Shown here piece after piece: positions 1 through 10,973 of a DNA stretch of 64,000 bases (within the stretch, counting starts at the first letter, position 1; each line of letters begins with the position of its first letter). The notes beneath the pieces are model-generated. The model was given only the letters and a program-made list of their open reading frames with translations. It ran no database searches and was not told the origin of the DNA. The stretch spans positions 964,810,281-964,874,280 of the forward strand of contig OY856412.1 of the NCBI GenBank assembly GCA_963693085.1, written 5' to 3'. This stretch comes from Alisma plantago-aquatica. Lineage: Eukaryota; Streptophyta; Magnoliopsida; Alismatales; Alismataceae. A program made the position numbers and the translations under genes.

Positions 1-1082
1 TTTCAACTAAGTTTCTTATCCTAGTTTTATGATTTACATTCTCATCTAGTTCTCTTCACTTTAACTCTTCTGAAGACTTTTCACTTCTATGTACTTATTG
101 TATACTTAGCTCTTTTCTTCTATTTTCCCTTTGCTTTGGAGTACATAAAAACATTGTACTTGATTATATAATCCATTCCTCATGATTGAATCTTACTATC
201 TTGGCCCTTACATACTTTTCTCATATATTTTCCACATTTCATATTTAGAGTTCATATAATACTAATCATTAAACTTAATCTGAACCTTATGTCGTGTTCC
301 TTTATTCCCAATTAAGAGTTTCTCATATGAGGCCCCAAAGTTGGATCTCAGATATCAGTTCCAACTGATTCTTAGTTATCCCAGTCTTTCCCTTATACTT
401 CAAAATCTAAGAGTATATACATTCATACTATAATTTGGATCTAATCTATCCAGAATTTACTCTTGTTATGTTACTAATAGGAGTCATTAGATCCAGTAAT
501 GCATCCTGCCAGCCAGACCAGGCCGAACCTGTAGTCTTGAAGCCAAGAGCTACTCAGGATTACTCAACTCCTATTCATCTCAAATGTGTGGAAGAAAACT
601 TATCCACTTAGGAAAGCTCATTCAAAGATCATTTCTAGTCTACTTGATACAAAGAATGTAATCAATAAATGCTACAACTGCATAGTGTACAACAAATCTT
701 AAAGACCCATATATATTTCAAAATACTGAATATCTAAATTCAAACACATAAGAGCTTTTCTATTCATTTCCAATAAAACAACAATATGAAATGAAAGTTC
801 TATCTCATTTTATATTTATGCTCTTAATTCACGTTACTTATCTTGTTTCTAACCCTAATATTTCTAGGGTTCCTCTCTAGACCATCCTTCCACTATATAC
901 TTGGCCAGTGTATATATGAAAGAATAGACAAAGTAGCTTGATACTGGTTGATCCAAGTACTCAGATACTGGGCCAGGATATCCAAATACTCAAATCCCCA
1001 AAGCTAACATCAGAACATCTCCTATCTACCACACTTATGACTCTAACTTACTAACTTAATGGTCCCTGACAACTCAACCTAA
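1..1082 (-). other. Internal-region remnant of minus-strand LTR element H
   Basis: This stretch lies on the internal side of the minus-strand primer-binding site at 1083-1094. It should therefore be the 5' leader or gag side of an element running leftwards out of the window. I could not recognise a gag reading frame in it; both strands are full of stops. The assignment rests only on its position next to the PBS, and it may be a non-coding leader or badly decayed gag. Confidence 0.4.
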
Positions 1083-1094
1083 GCTCTGATACCA
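1083..1094 (-). other. Primer-binding site (tRNA-iMet type), element H
   Basis: Read on the minus strand this is TGGTATCAGAGC, the standard plant primer-binding site complementary to the 3' end of initiator Met tRNA. The bases after it (TTAGGTTGAG) match the context usual in Tekay/Del chromoviruses, and element A has a mutated form of the same context at 10511. It fixes the orientation of the element as minus. Confidence 0.75.
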
Positions 1095-1096
1095 AG

Positions 1097-4000
1097 TTAT
1101 TACACCCCGATTTCACAATTACCATTAATCATGAGATTAGGGCATAAATTGAGGATTTATTGTAATACAAGGATCACCCTTAACTTTTTCTTCTTTTTTC
1201 AAACTCTTTGTTTTCTCATATTGAACCACATAAACTAACTTTACAAGGGAATCTAAACATTTATTTCTCTAATCTGATTTCAACAATAAAAATGCATGTA
1301 TGAACATTCATTATGTTTCTCATACAAGGACAAAAGACTTGTTGATTCACATATATTGCTAAAAGAGGAATAATGTTATACATCATCATTTACAACTCTC
1401 TCTTATTTCTTTACAAGGACCTAGAGTGACAAGGACCGACTGAACTTAACTATACTCAGACTTAACTCTTGTGGCAGATCTACTCTGATGCAATGGAATC
1501 TTTAATCCCACATGGTTTCCCTAAAAATTATGAGTAGAGGGGTGAGCCTACTCATTCAGTGAATGAGTACTTCAAAGAAACAGTCTAAAGCACTGCTATA
1601 ATTTCAGAGTTACTTTTAAGCAATTGATATCATTTATAGCAGCAGTAAGCTTTAAAGAGATTGATCATTTACAATCATAAATATGGCAAGATACTCTAGA
1701 TATCAACAAGAGTAAATCAATATATGAGCATGCTTGATTAATTTCAAAGAGAACTAATAATTTAGAAACATACAAAGAATAATTGTTGGGAAACTATACT
1801 CAAATCTTTCTTAGCCTTTCTTACTTATAAGAAACTCTTTAAACCTGTATGAATATATTTTAGCTTATGCCCTGATCATATGAAAGGTACTCTACATATG
1901 AAGACTCATAACGAACTACGATCTCACCGTACAAGACTTAGATGACACACTCGAGAATGCTAAGTCTAACTACTCTCTGGTCTGCAATAGGAAAATGGCT
2001 ATCTCGCCTCGCCACATCTATTATGCTGTAAAAACCAGACTCCTCCTCTAACCCAAGCACATAGGCGGAGAGTCAAGCCACCTATTGGCTTTTTCTGTAC
2101 TCTAGTGCCACCAGGATCTTTGGTTGATGTTGGACACTACATTCTGTAATTTAAGGAGACCTCCACTAGGGCTTCATCCCCCATACCACCTATTGGTACG
2201 TTCCAACCCCCGTATACTGGACGCACCACCATGGTTAGGTCATTTCATCCCTAAGGCGCAAATCTCTCATAGGGATTCTACGGTATTCAGGGCTCTTGAG
2301 TCTATTATTTTATTATGCCTAGAAAACTCTTTCTATATTGTACCTTTGTCTTACTTATACTTGACTCTGGTATCTCTATGATGTCACGTCTACTTATTTG
2401 AAGTTATAATACAACATGTGTATCATTCTAAACTTGGCATAGCAGAATATTCAAAACACCGTAATATACAGAGTAATCAACATACTATACATGCAGGCAG
2501 ACTACAATTCTTAAATAACTAGATTACATGTCCACTTGGCACATACACACTCGAATCATGCAATTTAACATCTTATTACACTGATACGAGTTAATTACTT
2601 GACATATGAGAAATCGTTAGTAGCACCTATAAATTATTTATACTTCCTTAGAAAACGTGCACCTCAACCCAAATCTTGAGTTGTGCATCACCACATCTCA
2701 TACTGAGAACATTGATATCAAAATACTTGATTCATTGAACACCCTATCCTTAGGGTTTCATTTACCTCATTCACTTATCACATGGCTCTCATAAGGATTT
2801 CATACAACATAAACATTCACTGAATAAAGACTACTATCAACAAATCTTATAAAATCAATATATGTGTGAAACCTTGGAACTAAGCTGAATTTGGGTTTCC
2901 ATGCCATTCACTGAGATAACATGCTTCAATAATAAAATTGAATAAATAAAGTCTATCATGTCAAGAAAATCCGTTCAAATGGATTTCACGATATCTATTC
3001 GCAAATATCCAACTTTCCTCGCATCTAGGGTTTCACCCTCTTACTGAGATATCAAAAAAACACTATTCACCTTAAATGAAATCCAAGATAGTATCTGACA
3101 TATATGTACTATGCATTCAGATAAACAATCATTCATAACCAAGGGGATCCAGATAAACAAATTTCTTTATTTAATTATATAACAATTTCAATCATAGACA
3201 AATTCCCTATATTTCAGTTTACTCTTATAACCTCTGTGAATACTTAGGGAATTCTCATTAGGATGTATTGTATATATTTATAATGTGATTTTATCATCTG
3301 AAATTCATCCAAATAGAGGAAGAATCCATTTCATATCATTTTGCAACAACTTAGATCAAACACACAATTCAGGATTTATAGTCGCATACTAAGCAATTAA
3401 AAATTATGGATGATTTAACCAATTTTCATGCAATATACTATTTAAAGAAAGTTCCCACTCACCCTAAGGTGTGAAAACACCTTAAAAACGCAGCTCATCC
3501 CTGAAAATCTCGATCTCATATCAAATCCCTAGCAATTCACCCGATTCTTCTTCCTTTCAACTCGGAAACCCTAAAAATGAGGGATTATGAAGAAAGAGTG
3601 AGAAAAGGGGAAGTTTTGATACCATTTTGGATCAAATCAGAGGAGGGTCGGAATCTTGACATGTGAGAGAAGATTCACCATTAAAGTCTATGCAAAGAAG
3701 CTAAACTTACATGATTTCATCATTCCTCGGACCGCAAAACCCTATGTCAGCATCTCCATCACTTTCTCCTCTCAAACCCTAACTCTCCCTCTCTCTCTAG
3801 GATTTTGTTTCTCTAGATTGAATCACAAATTATGAGATCTCCTTGTGTGTTAGGTTGACCATATAGAGCAATTGAGCTTCTTGGGTCAATTGCACATTGA
3901 CCTCTCACTATACTTTTTCTTATTTCAGCTAAATTTTTTATCATAAAAATATTACTGTAATTCATCTACTGATAAGGTCTAAACACATCCAAAAATTATT

Positions 4001-4526
4001 AAATTTTACATGTTGTTTTTGATTTATTTTCAGATCTCCAGTTAAAATTTAGGATTATTTTGAATTACCAATAAATAATTAAAAATAAAACACTACACTA
4101 CTAAAAATCACTATGTCGACATTTTGATCGAAGTATAGTTTGACCAAGAAACACATTCAAAGAACATTCAAATATTCTAAAAAATTTCTCTAATATGCAT
4201 AATTGAATTATACATAACATATAGAAAATTCAATTAAATACAATATTTGTAGAAAATATGAAAAATCTTTTACCACACTACTATCGTAATCAAATTCCAT
4301 ATTCATGTACTATCAAAACCCTAATTTTTGCCGATTAGGGTTTACATTTCTCAAATCCTAATTCTTCAAACTAAAATCATAGTTAGAGTTTCTTCTTAGG
4401 TTTGAAACATCACAATTGATATACTATCATTAATCAAGTCTAAACGATGTTCAATCTAATCAAGCATGTAATTATTCAGGTAAACCCTAATTTACCAATT
4501 AAGCACTAATGTGATCATTACATAAG
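1097..4526 (-). repeat. Long LTR of minus-strand Tekay-like element H
   Basis: About 3.4 kb of AT-rich, gene-free DNA follows the PBS on its LTR side. The LTR end next to the PBS reads GGGGTGTAATAA on the minus strand, a plausible decayed TGTCACA-type terminus. Around 1500-1560 the minus strand has a segment similar to a conserved stretch near the 3' end of LTRs A and C (a 'CTCACCCC...AATTTTTAGG' motif). The outer end probably lies near 4526-4533, where the minus strand begins TGTAACAC, but the start of the copia LTR overlaps this point, so it is uncertain to a few bases. No second LTR copy is in the window. Confidence 0.5.
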
Positions 4527-6038
4527 TGTTACACATTGTCCATATTTTGATAATGACTTAACCATTCCATTCATATGTATCTAATATGTTTGTTTAATAT
4601 TGATTTTATATATTAGGTATATTGAAAGGATCAAATCGATCAAGCCCTAGATTTCTTTAGTTAAAGTCAAAAGCAATGCAAATGCACTTTTATGGAAAAC
4701 ACTTCAAAAGACCTTAGAATATTTTCATAATCATTTGTATTGATGATATGACTTGTAACTAAAATGAGAAAAAATCAAAGACACTTAATTAGAATGTTTG
4801 ATCTCTTCAATGTCATTTTGTAAAATTCATTATAGGGACTTCATCGATCGAGTTTCAAACTCGAATGATCCTTAATGTATTTAACAAACAATATCGATCG
4901 GTCTAGTTTCACTTTCATAGGACTCAACTGATCCCTCTGTAGACCATAACTGATTTAAGTGGATCGGTTGACTTTTTTCCAAGACAAACTTGACAAATGG
5001 TTTAAATTATCTTTTCCACATAGTGTGATCGGTCAAGCTATCTTTATTGAAACTCGACCGAATGCACTATACGAAAAATGCAGAAAAAGTGAATCTAACT
5101 GTTGGAGTGTTGCAAAACTTGAAATTATATGCATTGCAACCCTCTAAATGGACAGAAAATGTTCATAAGTGTTCCCACACTCTAGTGGACACCCTCATTT
5201 ATAAATAGGACCTCTTGGAGTTCATTCCAAGATTCTTCCTTCATGCTAGTCAAGCTCCTTGCTATAGTTGAGTGCATCTAGTCCACTAGAGCCCCTTTCT
5301 CTCTCTTGATTACAACTCATTTCGTTCATTATGAGTGAGATAGGATTCTTGTGAGAGAGATACATCATTGTATACCTATAAATCTCTCAAGATCTCTCTT
5401 TCTCCAACCCTCCTTCTTGAAGATAAAGTTGGTGAAAGCTTCTCCAAGTGAAGGAGAAGGTGCAAGCTTCTTCAAGATGTAGAAGAAGGTGCATCAAGAT
5501 TCTCTGAGTGAAGGAGGAGGACAAGGCAGAATATTCAAGGAGCTGAGTGGGTAAATCCTTAAGGAAAAAGACTCAGTGTAAGAAGGGGATATGCTTGGTG
5601 AAGGCATCCAGGTACTTGCAAGAGTGGGTAAGACCTTTATGAGGTAGAAGACTAGCTCTTGGATAGGTAAGAACTTGTTTGTAAGGTTGTTGGCTCCCTC
5701 AACCTTAAAGGGAAGCTCGGTATCCTTTTCCTGAAAAAGGAAGGTCATCTGTTGTAACTCTTATAAGTGAATATAAGGAGTAGAAATCTTAGAAATCCTA
5801 GAGCTTGAACTCTCTAGGTAGTCAACTAACTCTCTCCTAGTTAGGAGTCTGGAACTACTCTAAAACAACTTGTTTACTTGGTTGCTTCAATCTCTCTCAT
5901 CCTTGCTATGTATGTTTCAATTGCCATCAAATTCACTATTTGTAATTAAACTTATTCGAAGTAACTTGAAGGTCTAACAAGTTTAGTGTAAGTATTTTTA
6001 GCTCTATTCACCCCCCTCTAAAGCCCTCCGATCCAATA
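4527..6038 (+). repeat. Isolated copia-type LTR (same family as 40195-41701)
   Basis: This 1.5 kb segment aligns along its length with the 5' LTR of element F at 40195-41701. Both start TGTTACACATTG, share an identifiable tail (GCTCTATTCA...GATCCAA) and have similar internal text such as the GAAGGAGAAGGTGCAAG repeats and the GCCCCTTTCTCTCTCTTG block. No PBS follows it and no internal region is attached, so it is a solo or truncated LTR. The flanking pentamers (ATAAG left, GAGGT right) do not match, so a clean solo-LTR origin is not shown. It contains a perfect palindrome at 4848-4864. Confidence 0.75.
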
Positions 6039-6547
6039 GAGGTCTAGTATCTCTTTGTGTGCAAGTCTCTCACTAAATTCCCTGCCTCTGGATTGGCATT
6101 TTGATGGTTCAATTAGTTCTTTGATCCTATTCTAGCTTGCTATTCATATCCTATGCTTTCACTCATGATCCCTTTCTGTCCAAGGGGAAGATTCATCTCC
6201 CCAACCTTGGTTCCCATATCCTCCTGGATCCTTAGTTAGCAAGGAGTAGGATCCTAACCATGATCATTTCACATCCCATATCGGAAACCTAGTTATTTAC
6301 TTGGATATCTTTTCCATGCTCTCACCAAAACCTTACATGTAGACTAGGTCCATGATTAGAACTTGAATATAGAAAAAACAATGGTCTTGGTTGATAAGGT
6401 TCATATATTATTCTTTGTGGGCTAAATTGTGCTTGAAGTTTGTGTTTTTTTGTCGGGAATTCACTCCATTATCCTCAGATAAGTCGAAATTTCTTTGAAG
6501 CCCACTCCTACTTCAAACTCAAAAAAATCTCACATTTTTCCTTTGAA
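6039..6547. other. Unassigned spacer between copia LTR and fossil ORF
   Basis: About 500 bp without a recognisable gene, RNA or repeat boundary. It is moderately AT-rich and matches no other part of the window that I could see. It may be the internal remnant of the element owning the preceding LTR, or older host DNA. Confidence 0.3.
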
Positions 6548-6634
6548 ATGACCGATGTTAGAAAACCTTCTTCAAGTCACTCTGAAGAGTATGTGATTGA
6601 GTGAATGGCTGAGGAAATCTCCCCTGGGATGATC
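6548..6634 (+). pseudogene. Fossil reading frame, left part, split by element A
   Basis: An ATG at 6548 opens a frame that runs through one stop (6602-6604), resumes at an ATG (6605) and reaches the insertion point of element A. After removing A and one TSD copy the same frame carries on at 39959 and closes at 40107-40109, with one more in-frame stop. The composition is protein-like (acidic and aromatic residues in the right half). I do not recognise the family. It could be a piece of an older retrotransposon ORF or of a host gene. Confidence 0.35.
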
Positions 6635-6639
6635 CCCAT

Positions 6640-9600
6640 CGTAAGACCCCTAACCACGCTTTAAGTGTCAAACATGCTTAATTACCATTATTTAGTGCTT
6701 GAAACCTTAATATAACCTTGTGATATGTTTTAATATCATGTGACAAGATTAAGTTTCAAGTTTGGTCCAATTTGGACACTGTTTGTGCAAGTTATGCAAT
6801 TTTATGCACATTTTGGACTTTTATACAATTTATCCAAATATGAGGTTTTCTTTGAAATTTGTCACATGAATTATATTCCTTATATGTTTTATTATCATTA
6901 TTGTGCTTTTTGAGCAATGGTGTGCCTAGTTGTACCTTTAATTGGTGGTGTTTCTCTTCAATGGTGATTTAGGGTTTACCCCTTCATGGGTGAGCTACCT
7001 TTAGAAGCCATCAACCGATGGTCCCCCTATTTGATTAACATCCGATGGTCACCAACAAGTGTTAACAACTAATGGTCATCCTAGAAGACCTTAGTTCAAT
7101 GGTTTTCTGGTTTTGGTTCACTTGGACCGGTGGTTCATTAAAAGGGGTGATCAAACGATGGTTCATCAACTAGTAAGCTAGGGTTTCAAGAACTGATGGC
7201 TTCCCATGCATAACAAATAATGATGGGTCTATAGAGCCAATAACCTATGGCCTATATGGTCTCCACAACTGATGGACCTGCTTTTTCATCACCGTGGAAG
7301 CTCTTAGCCATGGACACATGGAGAGCTACTAGGACACCTCAAGCTTCATCTCTCCCTTATCCTTAAGCTTTATACACCTATCCTTAAGCTCACAAACGAA
7401 ATTTTTGGTCCCTTAAATCTTCCCTCCTCTCCACAACTTCGTCTTCCCCTACTTCTTGGCAAACAGAGTGCCCAAGGTTGAAGAACACACTCAATTTTCT
7501 TGTTGGCTCTTCTAGGGTTAGGATATACCCTTACAGAGGGTTCATAATGCTTCCTTTTGGCGATCTTGACCTAAACGTGTAATATCTCCTTCTTTACTTC
7601 ATTTCTTTTGCTATTCTTCTTCCTCCTACCTTCTTCCTGGATAGAATTTTGTTGTTCCATGGTAAATCTTGCTCTAAAGCTTAAAGAACCTATCTTTCTT
7701 GCTCCACCTACCTAGGGTTTGTTTCTCTTGTGGAGAAAGGTGCTACTTGGCCGAGTTCAGAGCTTACATAGGGTTTTTCTTAACTTCCTTGATCGAGTTT
7801 CTTTCTGTTTGGGATATGATCTTCTTCCTAGAGGCGAGTTTTATAAACCTCTTCACTTTATTGGCTTACTACAAGCTTGCCTACTCATGATCTTTCTCTA
7901 AAACCATGATCTAAGCACTTAGAAACTATGTTTGCTTGGGGTTTCAATTTTTATGGGGTTCCTTGCTTAGTTTTCAGCTCTAGATGAGCTTTGAACTATG
8001 TGTATGTTCTTCCTAAGGTAGAGAAAGACTTAGATTAGGTTTTTATGGCAACCAATGGTGTTTAGAACCTATTAAACAATGGTCTATACTTAGGTCTCTA
8101 AGTTGTTTTCTTCTCTATACATGAACCAATGGTGATGTCTTTGTGATAACCGATGGAGTTGCCTTCATGACAAGAGATGATGATGAAAAATGGTGACAAT
8201 CTATGGTCACACCTTAGGTCAGTTATATAATCTTTTGGAATCCCAATAATTCATGGTTTAGTGCTCTAGAGATGGTATCAACCAATGGTGGCATTAGCTT
8301 AACATCCAATGGAGATAAATGATGGTAGTGCTGACCATATCAACCGATGGTGACACAATGTGTCACAACTGATAGTATATCAGTTACAACAACCTATGGT
8401 GGATCAAGGTTTCAAATGTTGCTTCATTTAAGCCCTAAACCAATAGTTTCTTTGATTATATGATCCAAGAGTTAAGCCTACACATCAATTGATGGTTTTG
8501 AATAATAAGTTCGACCCAATGGTTGAGATTGGATGTTTCAACATCCAAATGATTAGAATGAGTCCTACAGTATAACCCTATTGATTCTAATGATAAGAAT
8601 TCAATTATTCAATGCCCTTAATTTGTAGTCTTACCTTTGCCCTCGTATCAGTATATTTGATAAATCACCATAATAAGTGGATGTGTAACTTTAAAGTGAT
8701 AAAGCTTGTTACACCTAACATTAATGTAACTAAATGACAGGGATAGATTATGATCAACCCTCTTGAATGGTTACTAAGATAATGAAATTCTCTCTTATTG
8801 TTGATTGAAACTCTCATATGGTGATACTTGAACATCACACTTCCTTGCTATGTTAAACTTATATGTCACCTGTGTATTGATGACTTGTTGAGCTTTGTTC
8901 TAAAAGCATAGAAAGTTAATGATGAACTTGCAGGGATTGATGTTATGGTATTAATGACCCTTGGGCATGGTTGAGCCCTACTGGAGGTGTTATCCTCTTT
9001 ATAAACATGATAAGGGTTGGAACCCCAAGTTGTTGCAATGCGGAATTGTACCATGTGGTGGTATGTTGATTAGTATAGTCTCACAAAATTCTATAAACAA
9101 GTATTTTGTGGTACTAAGATTCAGATTTACACTTAACCATTTTATATCTTATGAAGTTGCTATAATTATACCTTTTTTATAAATGAATTAGGATTGTATG
9201 TCCATTTGTATGATGAAGCCTTCATTCATCCAATTGGCATAACTAATCAAGTAAAATGCTAATCATGTAGTGCCATGTGTCGTAGAACCATCTTCAATGT
9301 CAGAACTTGTCGAATGGTGAAACAAGTATTCCTAAGGGAAAATGGTAGCACATACTATTGAGTATGTGGGGGTGGTAAGTTGAGTGTATATCCTTGTCAT
9401 CCACAATTATAGGTTATGGAGGATGGTTGTTGTCATGCCTTTGATATTTGTGATAAATGATGTGACTGAGTACGCTGCAGCTATATCTCAAGTGGTAGGG
9501 TTTTGCTTTGCACACCCTGGTGTCTAGTTCCATGACTTGTACCAAGGGCTGACTAGTTGTTACCAGCTTGACTATTATGTCACTGTATTTTTGACCTATA

Positions 9601-10503
9601 CTAACCAGGCATAGTTGATATCTTAGGAATCTGTTTCTCCTAGACTTTGTGCGAAACTGATTTTGACTTCATAAGGGTAACTTGGACTTTGAGTAGTACG
9701 ACTCAAACTCTCAGGGCATAATAATAAAAGAGGTAATACAAGTCGTGTAGTATATTTTCTAGGGTTAAATACATTTCACATTGATTGATTATCCTTGCCA
9801 TGTCTTTATACTACATAGTTCTTGTATGATGAAATCTTATGAAATCTGAGTAATTATACTTGTTGCCAGGGTTATCTGTTTATCTTTCTTAGTATGTTTA
9901 AATTGTTTGATCTACTTAGTTTCTTATCAAATACTTCAATCCGCTCAGTCTATTTACTGTTAAAAAATATGTTGTAATCAATATTTGTTGGAGAGAGTTA
10001 TATCTCTTGCTGGGACATGGGTCTCACCTGTGGGTCACCACATCCTTTTAGGTGGTCGCCGACAACATGGTCAAGATCATGTCATAGAAGAGGACTAGCT
10101 TGGTGATCAATAAACACAGAAGGTTGGACAATTGTGGTTGTTAGTAGTAGATTCCTAGTGTCATCCCTGTACTCTCATATCTAGGTATGGGAAGTAGTTT
10201 GTAGATGATAAAGTTGCATCGAAATGAGTTTTTAGTAGTGTGCCAATGTTTATATATATGGCATGTATATGTGGAATATCTCTTTTGTATACAACTTGTG
10301 GCTAAGACCACTAGATACAGATGTAAATACCCATTATGGTATAAGAGTTATGGAAAAGAATGGATCTTTGTGCAAATATTTTAGAGCTTGTTTATAATGT
10401 GAAATGGGTTTTAGTTCTTCCACTTTTCTGGCTACGTGACTAGTTAGTTGTTAATTGTGTTTTGTGTTTTGAGCAATCTCATTTAGTGTGATGAAGTGTC
10501 ACA
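6640..10503 (+). repeat. 5' LTR of element A
   Basis: The 3.86 kb LTR pairs with 35501-39953. The two align from start (CGTAAGACC / TGTAAGACC) to end (GTGTCACA). The middle (about 7000-8540) holds dozens of diverged copies of a short word close to AACCGATGGT. The last 500 bp carry the block beginning GAGAGAGTTATATCTC, which also occurs in solo LTR C and so is conserved between related families. ORFs inside it are short and probably chance. No promoter could be assigned with confidence. Confidence 0.9.
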
Positions 10504-10510
10504 GTTAAGT

Positions 10511-10523
10511 TGGTATTAGAGAT
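10511..10523 (+). other. Primer-binding site of element A (mutated iMet type)
   Basis: The sequence TGGTATTAGAGAT lies 7 bp after the LTR end and matches the iMet PBS TGGTATCAGAGC with C-to-T and C-to-A changes. The following CTAGGTTC context is usual for Tekay/Del elements. Confidence 0.7.
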
Positions 10524-10603
10524 CTAGGTTCACTGAGTCTGTGGGGGCATAAGACTTAGGTTTGAATCAATTTTTATGTATCCAACATATCTGATCATAG
10601 CTT

Positions 10604-10973
10604 ATGCTTATGGAGATATGTCTGGAGGACATGAAGAACACTATGACAGAAGCTATGTTGCATCAAGAGGAGGTACTAGGAGGTAGGCACATGATGAGAG
10701 AGTGCCAAAAGTGGGATCGAAGCAACTCACTCTTCCTCAGTTTCACCCGACAACTATGGCCAATTCTGAGTTTTAGTCTATGTTTAGGTAGTTCCATGAT
10801 TACACATCTAGTGGACAAAGCACCAACACCTCAAGTTAGGGCATCCATCCCTAATGTGGAATCCCAAGGTATCAGGAAGATGTTTGAACGTCTTAGGTGT
10901 GTCGGGGCGATCAAGTACGATGGTACTTTGGACCCAGCATATGCTGATATGTGGCTAACCAAGTTGGAGAAAG
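10604..10973 (+). pseudogene. gag: Element A gag, N-terminal part (interrupted by element B)
   Basis: The frame starts at the ATG at 10604 and runs 120-odd codons to the insertion point of B. The last stretch reads KYDGTLDPAYADMWLTKLEK, the conserved start of the Ty3/gypsy gag domain (a pattern like F-G-x2-DP-x2-A-x2-W-x2-LEK). The structural role is capsid formation around the element RNA. The following ten residues of the open frame are not gag: they are read from the start of B's LTR. The gag frame continues at 31128. Confidence 0.85.

Noticed and set aside
2124..2381. 85-codon ORF in the first LTR
   Set aside because: It falls in the putative LTR of element H, has no recognised domain and is expected by chance at this length.
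7699..7901. Two overlapping ORFs in LTR A
   Set aside because: They lie in the part of the 5' LTR that is missing from the 3' copy, have no motif and hydrophobic chance composition.
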